A program made the translations under genes and the position numbers. Of a stretch of DNA of 29,475 bases, positions 8,227 through 15,414 are shown piece after piece; the stretch's first letter is position 1; each line of letters opens with the position of its first letter. Location of the stretch: positions 1-29,475 of the forward strand of contig CAYVME010000011.1 of the NCBI GenBank assembly GCA_964452415.1. Direction: 5' to 3'. The DNA is from UBA12068 sp964452415 (GTDB lineage Bacteria; Patescibacteriota; Minisyncoccia; Moranbacterales; GWC2-37-73). The notes beneath the pieces were generated by a model that saw only the letters and a list, made by a program, of their open reading frames with translations, searched no databases and had not been told where the DNA came from.

Positions 8227-9975
8227 CTATTCCTTGGTTACTCTCATAACCTCTTCGATTGAAGTTGCGCCTTGAACAGCCTTGATGAAACCGTCTTCGC
8301 CCATCGTTCGCATTCCATTTTCTCTGGCATTTTTTTCAATATCATCTGCTGAGGCATTTGAGGTTATCAACTTTCCAATGGATTGATCCATTTCCAAAAC
8401 TTCATAGATTCCCATTCGCCCCTTGTATCCTTCATTATTGCATTTTTCACATCCCACAGATTTGAAAAACTTAATATTTTTCCAATTACTTTTTCCATCA
8501 ATAAAGCCTTCGGCTTCTGGAGCTTTTTTAAGCATAGTCAAAATTTCATCCATTTTAAATGTACTCTTTAGCATTTCAACTTCTTTTTCATCCAGGACAT
8601 ATGAGGTTTTGCATTCATTGCACAATTTTCGCACCAATCTTTGTCCAATGATCACATTCACAGTTGAGGCAACCAAAAAAGCTTCGGCGCCCATATCCAA
8701 AAGTCTTGGCAAAGTTCCAGCTGCGCTGTTGGTGTGCAAAGTTGAAAGCACAAGATGTCCTGTCATTGCAGCCTCAACAGCAATTTGCATAGTTTCTCCA
8801 TCTCTAATTTCCCCAACCATTATGATATCGGGGTCTTGACGCAAAAGACTCCTGAGAGCTGCCGCAAAAGTCATTCCGATTTTTGCATTGGTCTGAGTTT
8901 GATTAATCCTGGGCATTCGATATTCAATTGGATCCTCAACCGTACTAATGTTAACTTCTGGCGTATTAAGAATGTCCATGATTGTATACAAGGTTGTGGT
9001 TTTTCCACTTCCAGTTGGTCCAGTAACCAAAATCATTCCGTTTGGCCTTTTGATGTGGCGATGGACGGCTTCCAAAGCATTTCCATTTAGTCCCATTTTT
9101 TCAAGCGTCAAACCTTTGGCAGTCTCATCCAAAAGACGCATCACAATTTTTTCTCCCTCGAAAACTGGGAGCATGCTGACACGAAAAGAAATCTTATACC
9201 CTTCTTTTTCAATCTTGAATCGCCCATCTTGTGGCAAACGATGTTCGTCCAATTTCAAATTGGACAAGACTTTTATTCTGGCCACCAGCCCATCCAAAAC
9301 TTGCCTTGGCAGAGTCATGGCATCGTGCAAAACACCATCAATCCTGTATCTAACCCTCACTTCTTTTTCAGCTGGCTCAATGTGAATATCACTGGCAGAT
9401 TGCAAAATTGCATGCTTGAGAAGTGTGTCCACAATTCTGATAATAGGAAGGTCCTCAGCAATTTTTTCCAAATCATCATCTTCGGTTCCAACCAAAACAT
9501 TTTCTGAATCCCTGCTGATAATATCGCCAAATTCAGCTTTCAGGCTTTTTTCATATTGTTTCAAAATGAACAAGATGCTTTCGTCGCTTGCTAAACATGG
9601 AACAATTCGAAGGCCTGTTTTTTTCTTTATAAAATCAATGGTTTGCAAATCTTCAGGATTTTTCATGGCAACCTTCAAATCATTTCCATTTTTTTCAAAA
9701 GCCACAATGTTATATTTTTTTGCAATTGGCTCAGGAATGATTTGCAGAATTTCAGCTGAGATCGTTTCCCTTTCCAAATTGACGAAAGGAATTCCGAGAA
9801 TATAAGCATATAATTTTTGAAGGTCAAGATTGCTGATCAGTTTTTTTTCCAACAACAAATCACCAAGCTTTTTCTTCTGCTCAGTCGACTGGGAAAAATT
9901 CTCCTCGATAGTCCCGGGATCCAACAAATTGGCATCCAAAAGAAAATCCTTCAATTGTTTATTGTCTATCTGCAT
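8227..9975 (-). CDS. pilB: PilB/GspE-type pilus extension ATPase
   Basis: PilB is the hexameric cytoplasmic ATPase that drives pilus extension. The N-terminal T2SSE-N domain spans about residues 1-150. The ATPase core shows Walker A GPTGSGKTT (319-327), the Asp box TVEDPIE (345-351), Walker B DPDIIMVGEIRD (381-392) and the His box STLHTN (411-416). Two CxxC pairs (C452/C455 and C509/C512) form the zinc-binding subdomain typical of GspE/PilB and absent from PilT. No retraction ATPase (PilT) is encoded in the window. It lies between the response regulator and pilC in one transcription direction. Confidence 0.97.
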   Translation of the reverse strand: MQIDNKQLKDFLLDANLLDPGTIEENFSQSTEQKKKLGDLLLEKKLISNLDLQKLYAYILGIPFVNLERETISAEILQIIPEPIAKKYNIVAFEKNGNDLKVAMKNPEDLQTIDFIKKKTGLRIVPCLASDESILFILKQYEKSLKAEFGDIISRDSENVLVGTEDDDLEKIAEDLPIIRIVDTLLKHAILQSASDIHIEPAEKEVRVRYRIDGVLHDAMTLPRQVLDGLVARIKVLSNLKLDEHRLPQDGRFKIEKEGYKISFRVSMLPVFEGEKIVMRLLDETAKGLTLEKMGLNGNALEAVHRHIKRPNGMILVTGPTGSGKTTTLYTIMDILNTPEVNISTVEDPIEYRMPRINQTQTNAKIGMTFAAALRSLLRQDPDIIMVGEIRDGETMQIAVEAAMTGHLVLSTLHTNSAAGTLPRLLDMGAEAFLVASTVNVIIGQRLVRKLCNECKTSYVLDEKEVEMLKSTFKMDEILTMLKKAPEAEGFIDGKSNWKNIKFFKSVGCEKCNNEGYKGRMGIYEVLEMDQSIGKLITSNASADDIEKNARENGMRTMGEDGFIKAVQGATSIEEVMRVTKE

Positions 9976-10033
9976 TTTGTTTTGTATTTGTTTTTATTCA
10001 GTCCAGATCACTTTTTTTGTTTTTCCTGAAAAG

Positions 10034-10405
10034 CTATTCGATATTCAAAATTCCCTTAATTTTGAGACTTATTTCTTCCATCCTATAATCAGCCTTTACT
10101 AAATATGTGGTTGCGCCCAATTCCAAGGCCTTTTCAACATCAGCAATGCTTCCCAGGTTTGTGAGCAAAACAATTGGAACATTCTTGACTTCATTATTTG
10201 CTCTGATTTCTTTCAAGACTTGATATCCATCTTTTTTTGGAAGAATGATGTCCAACAAAACAAGATCGGGTTTTTCTGAAATGGCCAACTCCAAACCTGC
10301 CTCCCCATCAATTGCCGAGATAACTTCAAAACCATCCGCGCTCAGATATTCGGATAATGATTTATTCAAAACCAAATCATCCTCCACAATCAAGATTTTT
10401 GTCAT
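10034..10405 (-). CDS. Receiver-only response regulator
   Basis: A 123-residue single-domain CheY-like receiver with no output domain. The acidic pocket is E8-D9-D10, the phospho-acceptor is D52 (LVLLDIILPKKDG), the switch threonine is T82 (VLLTN) and the conserved lysine is K104 (YLVKAD). It starts 25 nt after the histidine kinase gene ends and is followed by pilB after 58 nt. The kinase next door is the obvious partner. With no DNA-binding domain, the output is likely protein contact, and the pilus motor PilB is the natural candidate by position. That link is inference. Confidence 0.95.
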   Translation of the reverse strand: MTKILIVEDDLVLNKSLSEYLSADGFEVISAIDGEAGLELAISEKPDLVLLDIILPKKDGYQVLKEIRANNEVKNVPIVLLTNLGSIADVEKALELGATTYLVKADYRMEEISLKIKGILNIE

Positions 10406-10430
10406 ATATTTTTATCAGTTATTAGGGCAA

Positions 10431-11405
10431 TTATTTTTTCTTGTCCATTTTTGCTATCGGCAATGAGAAATAGAACTCACTTCCAACATTTTCAATTGAA
10501 TGAAACCACAATTTTCCATTTGACTGTTCAACAATATTTTTGGCAATATACAAACCCAATCCTGTTCCATCAGTATCATTTTTGGCAGAATTATCACTTC
10601 TATAAAATTTCTGGAAAATATTTCCGATTTGATTGGCTGGAATGCCAACGCCATTATCGCGAACACAAACCTGTATCATATTGTCTTTTTTTTCCAAAAT
10701 AACTTCAACCATGCCTCCCATTTTTGTATACTTTATCGCATTTGAAAGCAGGTTATCCAAAACAACAGCAATTCTTTTTTTATCTATGAAAATCTTGGCT
10801 GATTTCACCGGGCAACTCAACTGCAGTTTGACCTTTGAAGAATCAGCGAAGGATTGCTGAGCCTCCACAGCTTCTCGTACAATTCCGCAAAGATCAATCA
10901 ACCCATTGTCAAAAGCCAATTGTCCTTGGTCGATTCGAGCCACATCCAACAAGTCCCCCACCAACCTTTTCATCTTCTGGCTGGAGTGCGTGATTTGAGC
11001 AATAAGCTCTTGTTGTTTTTCACTCAATCCATCTGCAAACTTCGAAGTCAAAAGTTCAATTTGCCAACTCATCTCTGTCAATGGAGTTTTGAGTTGATGA
11101 GAAGCAACTGAAACAAATTCTGTTTTCATTTTGTTGGCTCGCGCGACTTGATCAACACCTCTAATGATAAAATTTCCAATAATAAAAAGAATTGCCACCA
11201 CTGTTGATTCACTAATAATCAAAACCTCAGGAGAATCATAGTTCTTTGAAATGAAATACACTCCGCTCATGGCAATAACAATGACGGCACCCATGACAAT
11301 AAAAAGGAAACTTGGTGTCTGCCACACAGAAACTCCCAGGTCGTCAGCCTGTTTTCTCAGGTCAAATTCATATTTAATTCTGCTCTTAAATCTCGCGAAT
11401 TTCAT
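10431..11405 (-). CDS. Membrane sensor histidine kinase
   Basis: The 324-residue protein has two N-terminal membrane helices (about 31-52 and 61-82) with only a very short loop between them. It therefore probably senses something in or at the membrane rather than an external ligand. The dimerisation/H-box is VASHQLKTPLTEMSW with phospho-acceptor H103. The catalytic domain shows the N-box NLLSNAIKYT (219-228), G1 DNGVGIP (251-257) and G2 DGTGLGLY (280-287). There is no HAMP or PAS domain. It is the first gene of the pilus cluster and directly precedes the receiver-only regulator, suggesting that it controls pilus synthesis or activity. Confidence 0.95.
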   Translation of the reverse strand: MKFARFKSRIKYEFDLRKQADDLGVSVWQTPSFLFIVMGAVIVIAMSGVYFISKNYDSPEVLIISESTVVAILFIIGNFIIRGVDQVARANKMKTEFVSVASHQLKTPLTEMSWQIELLTSKFADGLSEKQQELIAQITHSSQKMKRLVGDLLDVARIDQGQLAFDNGLIDLCGIVREAVEAQQSFADSSKVKLQLSCPVKSAKIFIDKKRIAVVLDNLLSNAIKYTKMGGMVEVILEKKDNMIQVCVRDNGVGIPANQIGNIFQKFYRSDNSAKNDTDGTGLGLYIAKNIVEQSNGKLWFHSIENVGSEFYFSLPIAKMDKKK

Positions 11406-11444
11406 GAAAAATATATTTCGAAATTAAGTTTCAAATCTTTGTTA

Positions 11445-11474
11445 ATTATAGCACAAAAAACACACGCCATACAA
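11445..11474 (-). promoter_or_regulatory. Probable promoter of kinase-pilus operon
   Basis: On the minus strand a perfect -10 TATAAT (11445-11450) lies 18 nt from a -35-like TTGTAT (11469-11474). The expected start site is about 30-35 nt upstream of the histidine kinase ATG. This is the best promoter candidate before the eleven-gene minus-strand run. Confidence 0.6.
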
Positions 11475-11499
11475 CATGAAACACACGATAAAAATTCAC

Positions 11500-11526
11500 A
11501 TAAAACCGCCAGCGGTTTTATTTTTA
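11500..11526. terminator. Hairpin terminator after TrmB-like gene
   Basis: A perfect stem ATAAAACCG with CGGTTTTAT (11500-11508 and 11513-11521), closed by a CCAG loop, is followed on the plus strand by TTTTTAAA. It lies 70-95 nt beyond the stop of the minus-strand TrmB-like gene and upstream of the kinase promoter. The T-run favours the plus orientation, but no plus-strand gene ends here, so its working direction is uncertain. Confidence 0.5.
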
Positions 11527-11594
11527 AATTCCATGATTACCAATGATTAGATTATAAGGTCCAGCAAATGCCCTATCCCAACACTGTTTGAAAT

Positions 11595-12353
11595 TTATTC
11601 CTCGCAATGTCTTTTTTCCTCCGACAAACCATTCCACATTGTTTCAAAAATTGCACGGAGCCCATCGAATATTTTCTTACTTTCAATAATTATGCCCAGA
11701 TCTTCTTTATACGAAATAATACCCAGCTTATTTTTTCCATATATTTTAATCTCCAAATCAAAACCTGAAAAAGCTTTGTCTGCGACAAATCTGGTGTTTG
11801 TGATGGTTTTCTCTTTCATCTCCTTTGCAAATTTTCTGTTTTCCTCATTGTCAGGGATGATTGCTCTGGCCCAAATCTTTTTTTCAGCTCTTTGAGGGAG
11901 ATAATGTTTCCAAAAATATCCTTCGCCAAGATTAATATATGGATATGGAAACCATGTCAGAATCTCCTGATCTTCATATCTTAAAGTATCCTCAAAAACT
12001 TCCTCCACACCAGAAATCCCCTCAAAGTACCGAACCTTAGGTTTTCCATCCAACATATTCATCATAGAAAGCAACTCCGGCATTGATTTCTCTAGTATTC
12101 GCTTCTTTTCTTCAAAGTTTTCAATCAACTTTTTTGGATTTTCAGCCAAAAATATTGGTCTTTTTTTACGATGCGTCTGGCTCACTAATCCTTTTTTCTT
12201 AAGTAATTCCAACATTTCATAGACAGTTGAGCGCTTAACAAGCGATTTTTTCGTTATCTGGGCAATGGTCGCTTCTCCCAGCTCCAAAAGAGCTGAATAC
12301 ACTTTAGCCTCTTTTTCTTCCAATCCTGCCTCAATAAGTTTTTGAACAATCAT
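11595..12353 (-). CDS. TrmB-family transcriptional regulator
   Basis: The 252-residue protein has an N-terminal winged helix-turn-helix of the TrmB type (about residues 1-75: LIEAGLEEKEAKVYSALLELG, ATIAQITKKS, KRSTVYEMLELLKKKGLV). A coiled linker (about 78-98) and a C-terminal domain beginning KPKVRYFEGISGVEEVFEDTL follow; this is the ligand- or effector-binding part common in TrmB-like proteins. These regulators often respond to sugars or metabolites, but the ligand here cannot be read from the sequence. It is divergent from the plus-strand gene group starting at 12596 and shares a 242-nt intergenic region with repeated motifs, so it probably controls that group and itself. Confidence 0.88.
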   Translation of the reverse strand: MIVQKLIEAGLEEKEAKVYSALLELGEATIAQITKKSLVKRSTVYEMLELLKKKGLVSQTHRKKRPIFLAENPKKLIENFEEKKRILEKSMPELLSMMNMLDGKPKVRYFEGISGVEEVFEDTLRYEDQEILTWFPYPYINLGEGYFWKHYLPQRAEKKIWARAIIPDNEENRKFAKEMKEKTITNTRFVADKAFSGFDLEIKIYGKNKLGIISYKEDLGIIIESKKIFDGLRAIFETMWNGLSEEKRHCEE

Positions 12354-12368
12354 ATGTTTCTGAATATT

Positions 12369-12421
12369 AACGATTATTTGGTCGTTATCTGAAGTATAGC
12401 ATATATTTCATTTTTTGTCTA
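12369..12421 (-). promoter_or_regulatory. Promoter and operator of the TrmB-like gene
   Basis: On the minus strand, TAGACA (12416-12421) and TATACT (12393-12398) are separated by exactly 17 nt, a good sigma-70 promoter. Just downstream of the -10, at 12369-12386, is an inverted repeat AACGA-8 nt-TCGTT containing GATTATTTGG. The same GATTATTTGGT word recurs at 12482-12492 inside the divergent promoter. This fits an autoregulatory operator. Confidence 0.6.
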
Positions 12422-12479
12422 TAGTAAAGCATTTTTTGTGATATTAAAAATTGCTATTCAAAAATTATTGACAATACTA

Positions 12480-12508
12480 TTGATTATTTGGTTATTTTGG
12501 TATATAAT
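12480..12508 (+). promoter_or_regulatory. Divergent promoter with operator-like word
   Basis: TTGATT (12480-12485) and a perfect TATAAT (12503-12508) are spaced by 17 nt and point at the gene starting at 12596, leaving an 80-nt leader. GATTATTTGGT (12482-12492) overlaps the -35 and spacer and matches the word in the regulator's own promoter at 12372-12382. A bound TrmB-like protein would therefore block polymerase. Confidence 0.6.
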
Positions 12509-12562
12509 GCATAGTCATGATAAATAAACAAGAGTCGTGACAACAGTACTTTCAAACCTAAC

Positions 12563-12590
12563 GGCTGGCGAGCTAAAAACGCAAAGGAGG
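12563..12590 (+). promoter_or_regulatory. Leader mini-hairpin plus strong RBS, copy 1
   Basis: A 4-bp hairpin (GGCT-ggcg-AGCT, 12563-12574) is followed by AAAAACGCAAAGGAGG, ending in a full Shine-Dalgarno 5 nt before the ATG at 12596. The same architecture with different stem bases precedes the next gene (13173-13200). Elsewhere in the window such strong ribosome binding sites are rare. Confidence 0.55.
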
Positions 12591-12595
12591 AAGTT

Positions 12596-13066
12596 ATGAG
12601 TGGATCTTTTAAGGGAAATGCCCTGATGGTATTGAGCCAATTAACGAGATATGCAGAAGGAGAATGGCAAAGGTATCCGAACTGGCAAATATTTTCAGAA
12701 GAAAAAGAAAACAGCAACACTGAAAATGTTTCCATAATTGTTGACAAAGAACAGTCCGTGTGGGGCATGTCAGTGGAAAAAATCCACAAAAAAATTGGAA
12801 GCAAAGCATTGAACACCTGCTCTTTGGAAAAAATGCTCCGGAATGATTCGATCCCCGAAGAATTCAAAGACGCTGGAAATGTACTTTTTTTTGGAACTGT
12901 ATACAAGCACCCTGACAAAGGTCTCGGCGTATTGATGCTGGAGGTTTCAAAAGGTGGTCAAGTTCCAGAGTGGGATGATTTCTTCTACTGGAAATACGAC
13001 ATAGATTTTATTCCATTCTCTTCCGTGTTAACTGGGAATTGGATTGGGTATGCCGTATTGCGGTGA
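12596..13066 (+). CDS. Uncharacterised 156-aa soluble protein
   Basis: I do not recognise this protein. It has no signal peptide or membrane segment. It is rich in Trp and aromatic residues, particularly in the C-terminal third (VPEWDDFFYWKYDIDFIP, then TGNWIGYAVLR), and mixes predicted helices (GNALMVLSQLTRYAEGEW) with strands (NVSIIVDKE, NVLFFGTVY, LGVLMLEVSKGG). That suggests a small alpha/beta fold. It has one of the best ribosome binding sites in the window (AAAGGAGG, 5 nt before ATG) and a good promoter, so high expression is likely. It is the first gene opposite the TrmB-like regulator and is followed by a double hairpin. Plausible homology: none I can name. Confidence 0.8.
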   Translation: MSGSFKGNALMVLSQLTRYAEGEWQRYPNWQIFSEEKENSNTENVSIIVDKEQSVWGMSVEKIHKKIGSKALNTCSLEKMLRNDSIPEEFKDAGNVLFFGTVYKHPDKGLGVLMLEVSKGGQVPEWDDFFYWKYDIDFIPFSSVLTGNWIGYAVLR

Positions 13067-13075
13067 TGTTAGTTT

Positions 13076-13147
13076 GGCGAGAGATAGCAACATCTTCTCT
13101 CGCCTCCCTTTCCGAAATCTTCAATAGGTGAAGGTTTCGGAAGAGGA
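13076..13147 (+). ncRNA. Double-hairpin RNA element, copy 1
   Basis: Ten bases after the stop of the 12596 gene, stem 1 pairs 13076-13084 (GGCGAGAGA) with 13096-13104. A 5-nt linker TCCCT follows, then stem 2 pairs 13110-13122 with 13130-13142 (13 bp with one G-U), and then GAGGA. A second copy with other bases but the same geometry and linker follows the next gene (13721-13797). There is no T-run, so these are not ordinary terminators. They may be processing, mRNA-stability or attenuation elements. Confidence 0.6.
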
Positions 13148-13172
13148 TAAAGTTATTTAAAAATCACATAAT

Positions 13173-13200
13173 AGTCGACGGACTAAAAACGAAAAGGAGA
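13173..13200 (+). promoter_or_regulatory. Leader mini-hairpin plus strong RBS, copy 2
   Basis: AGTC-gacg-GACT (13173-13184) is followed by AAAAACGAAAAGGAGA, with the start codon 5 nt further on at 13206. It matches the leader at 12563-12590 in layout: 4-bp stem, GRCG loop, AAAAACG, then A-rich sequence and GGAG. The stem bases differ but still pair. Confidence 0.55.
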
Positions 13201-13205
13201 TTAAA

Positions 13206-13697
13206 ATGGAAAAAACGGAAAACAAAGTGCTGGGCATAGTAAAAGATTCACCTGCAATATGGGGTTCGGGAACATTTGAACAGGATCTGAGACGAGCAAT
13301 ATCAAATATGCACCACAATCCGCAGGAAAATTTTAACAGGGGTGTATCCGCCATGATTCATGCCTTCAAGGAAATTGGGCCTTTTGATTTCGTGGCTGTG
13401 ATAGGCAAATGCGGTTTAGCAGATGTAGTCCTCAGCTCGCAAAATTTTTTCACGAAAGAAGTAGAAAAGAGTTTCCGCGATGCTGGAATTGAAGTTCAAG
13501 TTACCAGTGTTGCCGCCACCAGCGATAAGTTCTGTACTGAGGCAGTTTTGGTGCCACTTGAAAAAGAGTCAGGCAAAAAAATAAGGCACATGGAAGTAAA
13601 ATCCATCGAAGTAAACCAAGGCAAAACTTACCGTTATCACTTTGACGGCTTTAACTACGACGAGGGTGTTGTGGTGTATAAGCTTTTAAAAAAATAA
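13206..13697 (+). CDS. Uncharacterised 163-aa soluble protein
   Basis: I do not recognise this protein. It is soluble with no leader peptide. Apparent alternation of helices (QENFNRGVSAMIHAFKEIG, FFTKEVEKSFRDAGI) and strands (FDFVAVIGK, EVQVTSVAA, EAVLVPLE, VVVYKLL) suggests an alpha/beta fold with a glycine-containing turn after the first core strand (VIGKCGLADVVLSS). Two cysteines (in GKCG and KFCTE) are the only obvious reactive residues. The gene has a strong AAGGAGA ribosome binding site and the same leader layout as the 156-residue gene upstream, but the two proteins are not clear paralogues. It is followed by the second double hairpin and then the PEP-utilising protein. Confidence 0.8.
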   Translation: MEKTENKVLGIVKDSPAIWGSGTFEQDLRRAISNMHHNPQENFNRGVSAMIHAFKEIGPFDFVAVIGKCGLADVVLSSQNFFTKEVEKSFRDAGIEVQVTSVAATSDKFCTEAVLVPLEKESGKKIRHMEVKSIEVNQGKTYRYHFDGFNYDEGVVVYKLLKK

Positions 13698-13720
13698 CCA
13701 TGAATTGGATGATCAGATTT

Positions 13721-13797
13721 GCCCAGTGTTGTGTAAAAACACAACGCTGGGCTCCCTTTCTGAAACTATTTCAATGAGAAGTATTTTCAGAAGAGGA
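13721..13797 (+). ncRNA. Double-hairpin RNA element, copy 2
   Basis: Stem 1 pairs 13721-13734 (GCCCAGTGTTGTGT) with 13739-13752 around an AAAA loop: 14 bp with one G-U. The linker is TCCCT (13753-13757), identical to copy 1. Stem 2 pairs 13758-13772 with 13778-13792, 15 positions with one mismatch. It can be extended outward by CTCC with GGAG, as in copy 1. The pairing partners changed together between the copies, which supports a selected RNA structure. Confidence 0.6.
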
Positions 13798-13825
13798 GAC
13801 ATTTAGAAACTACCATTTAGAGATT

Positions 13826-15325
13826 ATGCAAAAAAGTAGTATAATTAAAGAATTAAAATTCAAATTTATGAATGGATATAAAAAAGAACCTTTAGTATAT
13901 TTATGGGGAAACACTTCAGCCCTAATAAATATTGAGGCTGTGATGAACTATACAGTGCTTGATGACATTCTCGCTGCCAAGGGCGAGCTGGTTATATATG
14001 TTGGCGATGATTGTTATTATGTAACCCTTGGGAAAAAAGCGATCCTGGATGAGAAAAAAAAATATGGCGACATGTTTCTCGGGCAAGCATGTTTTGATGA
14101 GCATATCTTGAAGATGGACAAACTGTTCAAGTGGCGAGAAGGATTGATTGAAGAAGTTAACTCAGCTGACCTTTCAAAATATTCAAATCTTAACTTATTT
14201 GAGCTAGCAAAGAAATATCATGAAATAAGTGGCAGAGTTTTCGGGCACATGGTTATCAGCAGGCCAGAATGCGTTGATCATTTGAGCGAAAAATTAATCT
14301 CGCTATTGTCAAAACAAAATAAGAATGAAAATGAAGTGAACAAACAGTTTGCAGTTTTGGTAAGCCCAATAGAATTGGACATCATAAAAAAAGAACAAAT
14401 TGCCAGACTCGAACTCTTGGAAAATATCAGCGAAGAAAATCTCAAAAAACATGTCCTGAATTTCCCCTGGCTTTATGGCTATAAATATACAGCCGAAGAT
14501 GCGGTGTCAGATTTAAAAAATGATTTAACAAAAGACAGTAAAGAATCCTTACTGCAAACAATCAATTCTTTCAAGACTGAGTTATCAAAAATCGAAAAAG
14601 AAAAAAATGAAATCCTAAAAGAATATTCCAACAATGAAATCGATCTGCTCACTGAAAGACTCAGTTTTCTGGGACATAATCGTTTGGAAATAAAATCGAG
14701 ATTTGCTGGGCTCCAAGTCACCGTCTCACCATTATTTAAAGAAATTGCCCAAAGAGGTGGAATTGAGTTGAAAGAAATGTTGGACAATTACTTACTAAAA
14801 GATTTGGAGAAATTGTTAGTTAATGGAATTAAACTTTCCGAAAAAGAAATAACCGAAAGGAAAAGGGTTGTTTTTTATACTAAGGGTGAAGAAATAATTT
14901 CAATCCAGGGCGAAAAGGCGGAAGAATTTGCCAAAGAATACCTGCACGAATATCTCAACGACGAAAAAAGTTATGTCAAAGGAATGACGGCTTCAAGAGG
15001 CTTCGCTGTTGGCAAGGTCAGAAAAATGATTCTTAACGACGAAATTAAATTGGATTCATTTGAAGAGGGTGAAATCCTAATAACAGAAATGACAGCGCCC
15101 AACATGATTCCAATAATGAAGAGATGCGGTGGAATTATTACCAACGAGGGTGGCATTGTCTCGCATGCAGCCATCATCTCCAGAGAGTTTGGAATTCCCT
15201 GCATTGTAGGAACAAGCACCGCAACACAAGTTTTCGAAACAGGAGACTATGTTGAACTTGATGCCAATAAAGGCACTGCAAGAAAAATCTCAGAGGAAGA
15301 ATTCAATGACACAAAAATTAATTAA
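13826..15325 (+). CDS. PEP-utilising swivelling-His protein lacking ATP-grasp
   Basis: The C-terminal region (about residues 385-488) is the mobile phosphohistidine domain of PEP synthase, pyruvate phosphate dikinase and rifampin phosphotransferase. It has TASRGFAVGKVRK, EMTAPNMIPIMKRCGGIITNEGG split here at MIPIMKRC and GGIITNEGG, and the catalytic SHAAIISREFGIPCIVGT with His447. The N-terminal 380 residues are helical and charged, with a coiled coil at about 240-265, and resemble the helical linker of such enzymes. The ATP-grasp domain that normally phosphorylates the histidine is missing, as is a PEP-binding TIM barrel. The protein is 499 residues, compared with about 800-870 for the full enzymes. 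It may act with a separate ATP-grasp partner or as a phosphocarrier. The frame is intact, so this is not simply a broken gene. No clear ribosome binding site precedes the ATG. Confidence 0.85.
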   Translation: MQKSSIIKELKFKFMNGYKKEPLVYLWGNTSALINIEAVMNYTVLDDILAAKGELVIYVGDDCYYVTLGKKAILDEKKKYGDMFLGQACFDEHILKMDKLFKWREGLIEEVNSADLSKYSNLNLFELAKKYHEISGRVFGHMVISRPECVDHLSEKLISLLSKQNKNENEVNKQFAVLVSPIELDIIKKEQIARLELLENISEENLKKHVLNFPWLYGYKYTAEDAVSDLKNDLTKDSKESLLQTINSFKTELSKIEKEKNEILKEYSNNEIDLLTERLSFLGHNRLEIKSRFAGLQVTVSPLFKEIAQRGGIELKEMLDNYLLKDLEKLLVNGIKLSEKEITERKRVVFYTKGEEIISIQGEKAEEFAKEYLHEYLNDEKSYVKGMTASRGFAVGKVRKMILNDEIKLDSFEEGEILITEMTAPNMIPIMKRCGGIITNEGGIVSHAAIISREFGIPCIVGTSTATQVFETGDYVELDANKGTARKISEEEFNDTKIN

Positions 15326-15414
15326 TTTTAAGCAGAAGATCTTGCGTAGTTTAAAATTTATCTGTGTAATTATGGATAACTTTAACAAAAGTACGCAAAG
15401 ATTAAAACAAGTTT

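Noticed and set aside
12468..12508. TTGACA at 12468-12473 as -35 for the TATAAT at 12503
   Set aside because: Spacing is 29 nt, too long; TTGATT at 12480 gives the correct 17 nt.
12484..12918. 144-codon minus-strand open frame
   Set aside because: It is antisense to the 12596 gene, covers the promoter and leader, and is Ser/Phe/Leu-rich as shadows of AT-rich genes are.
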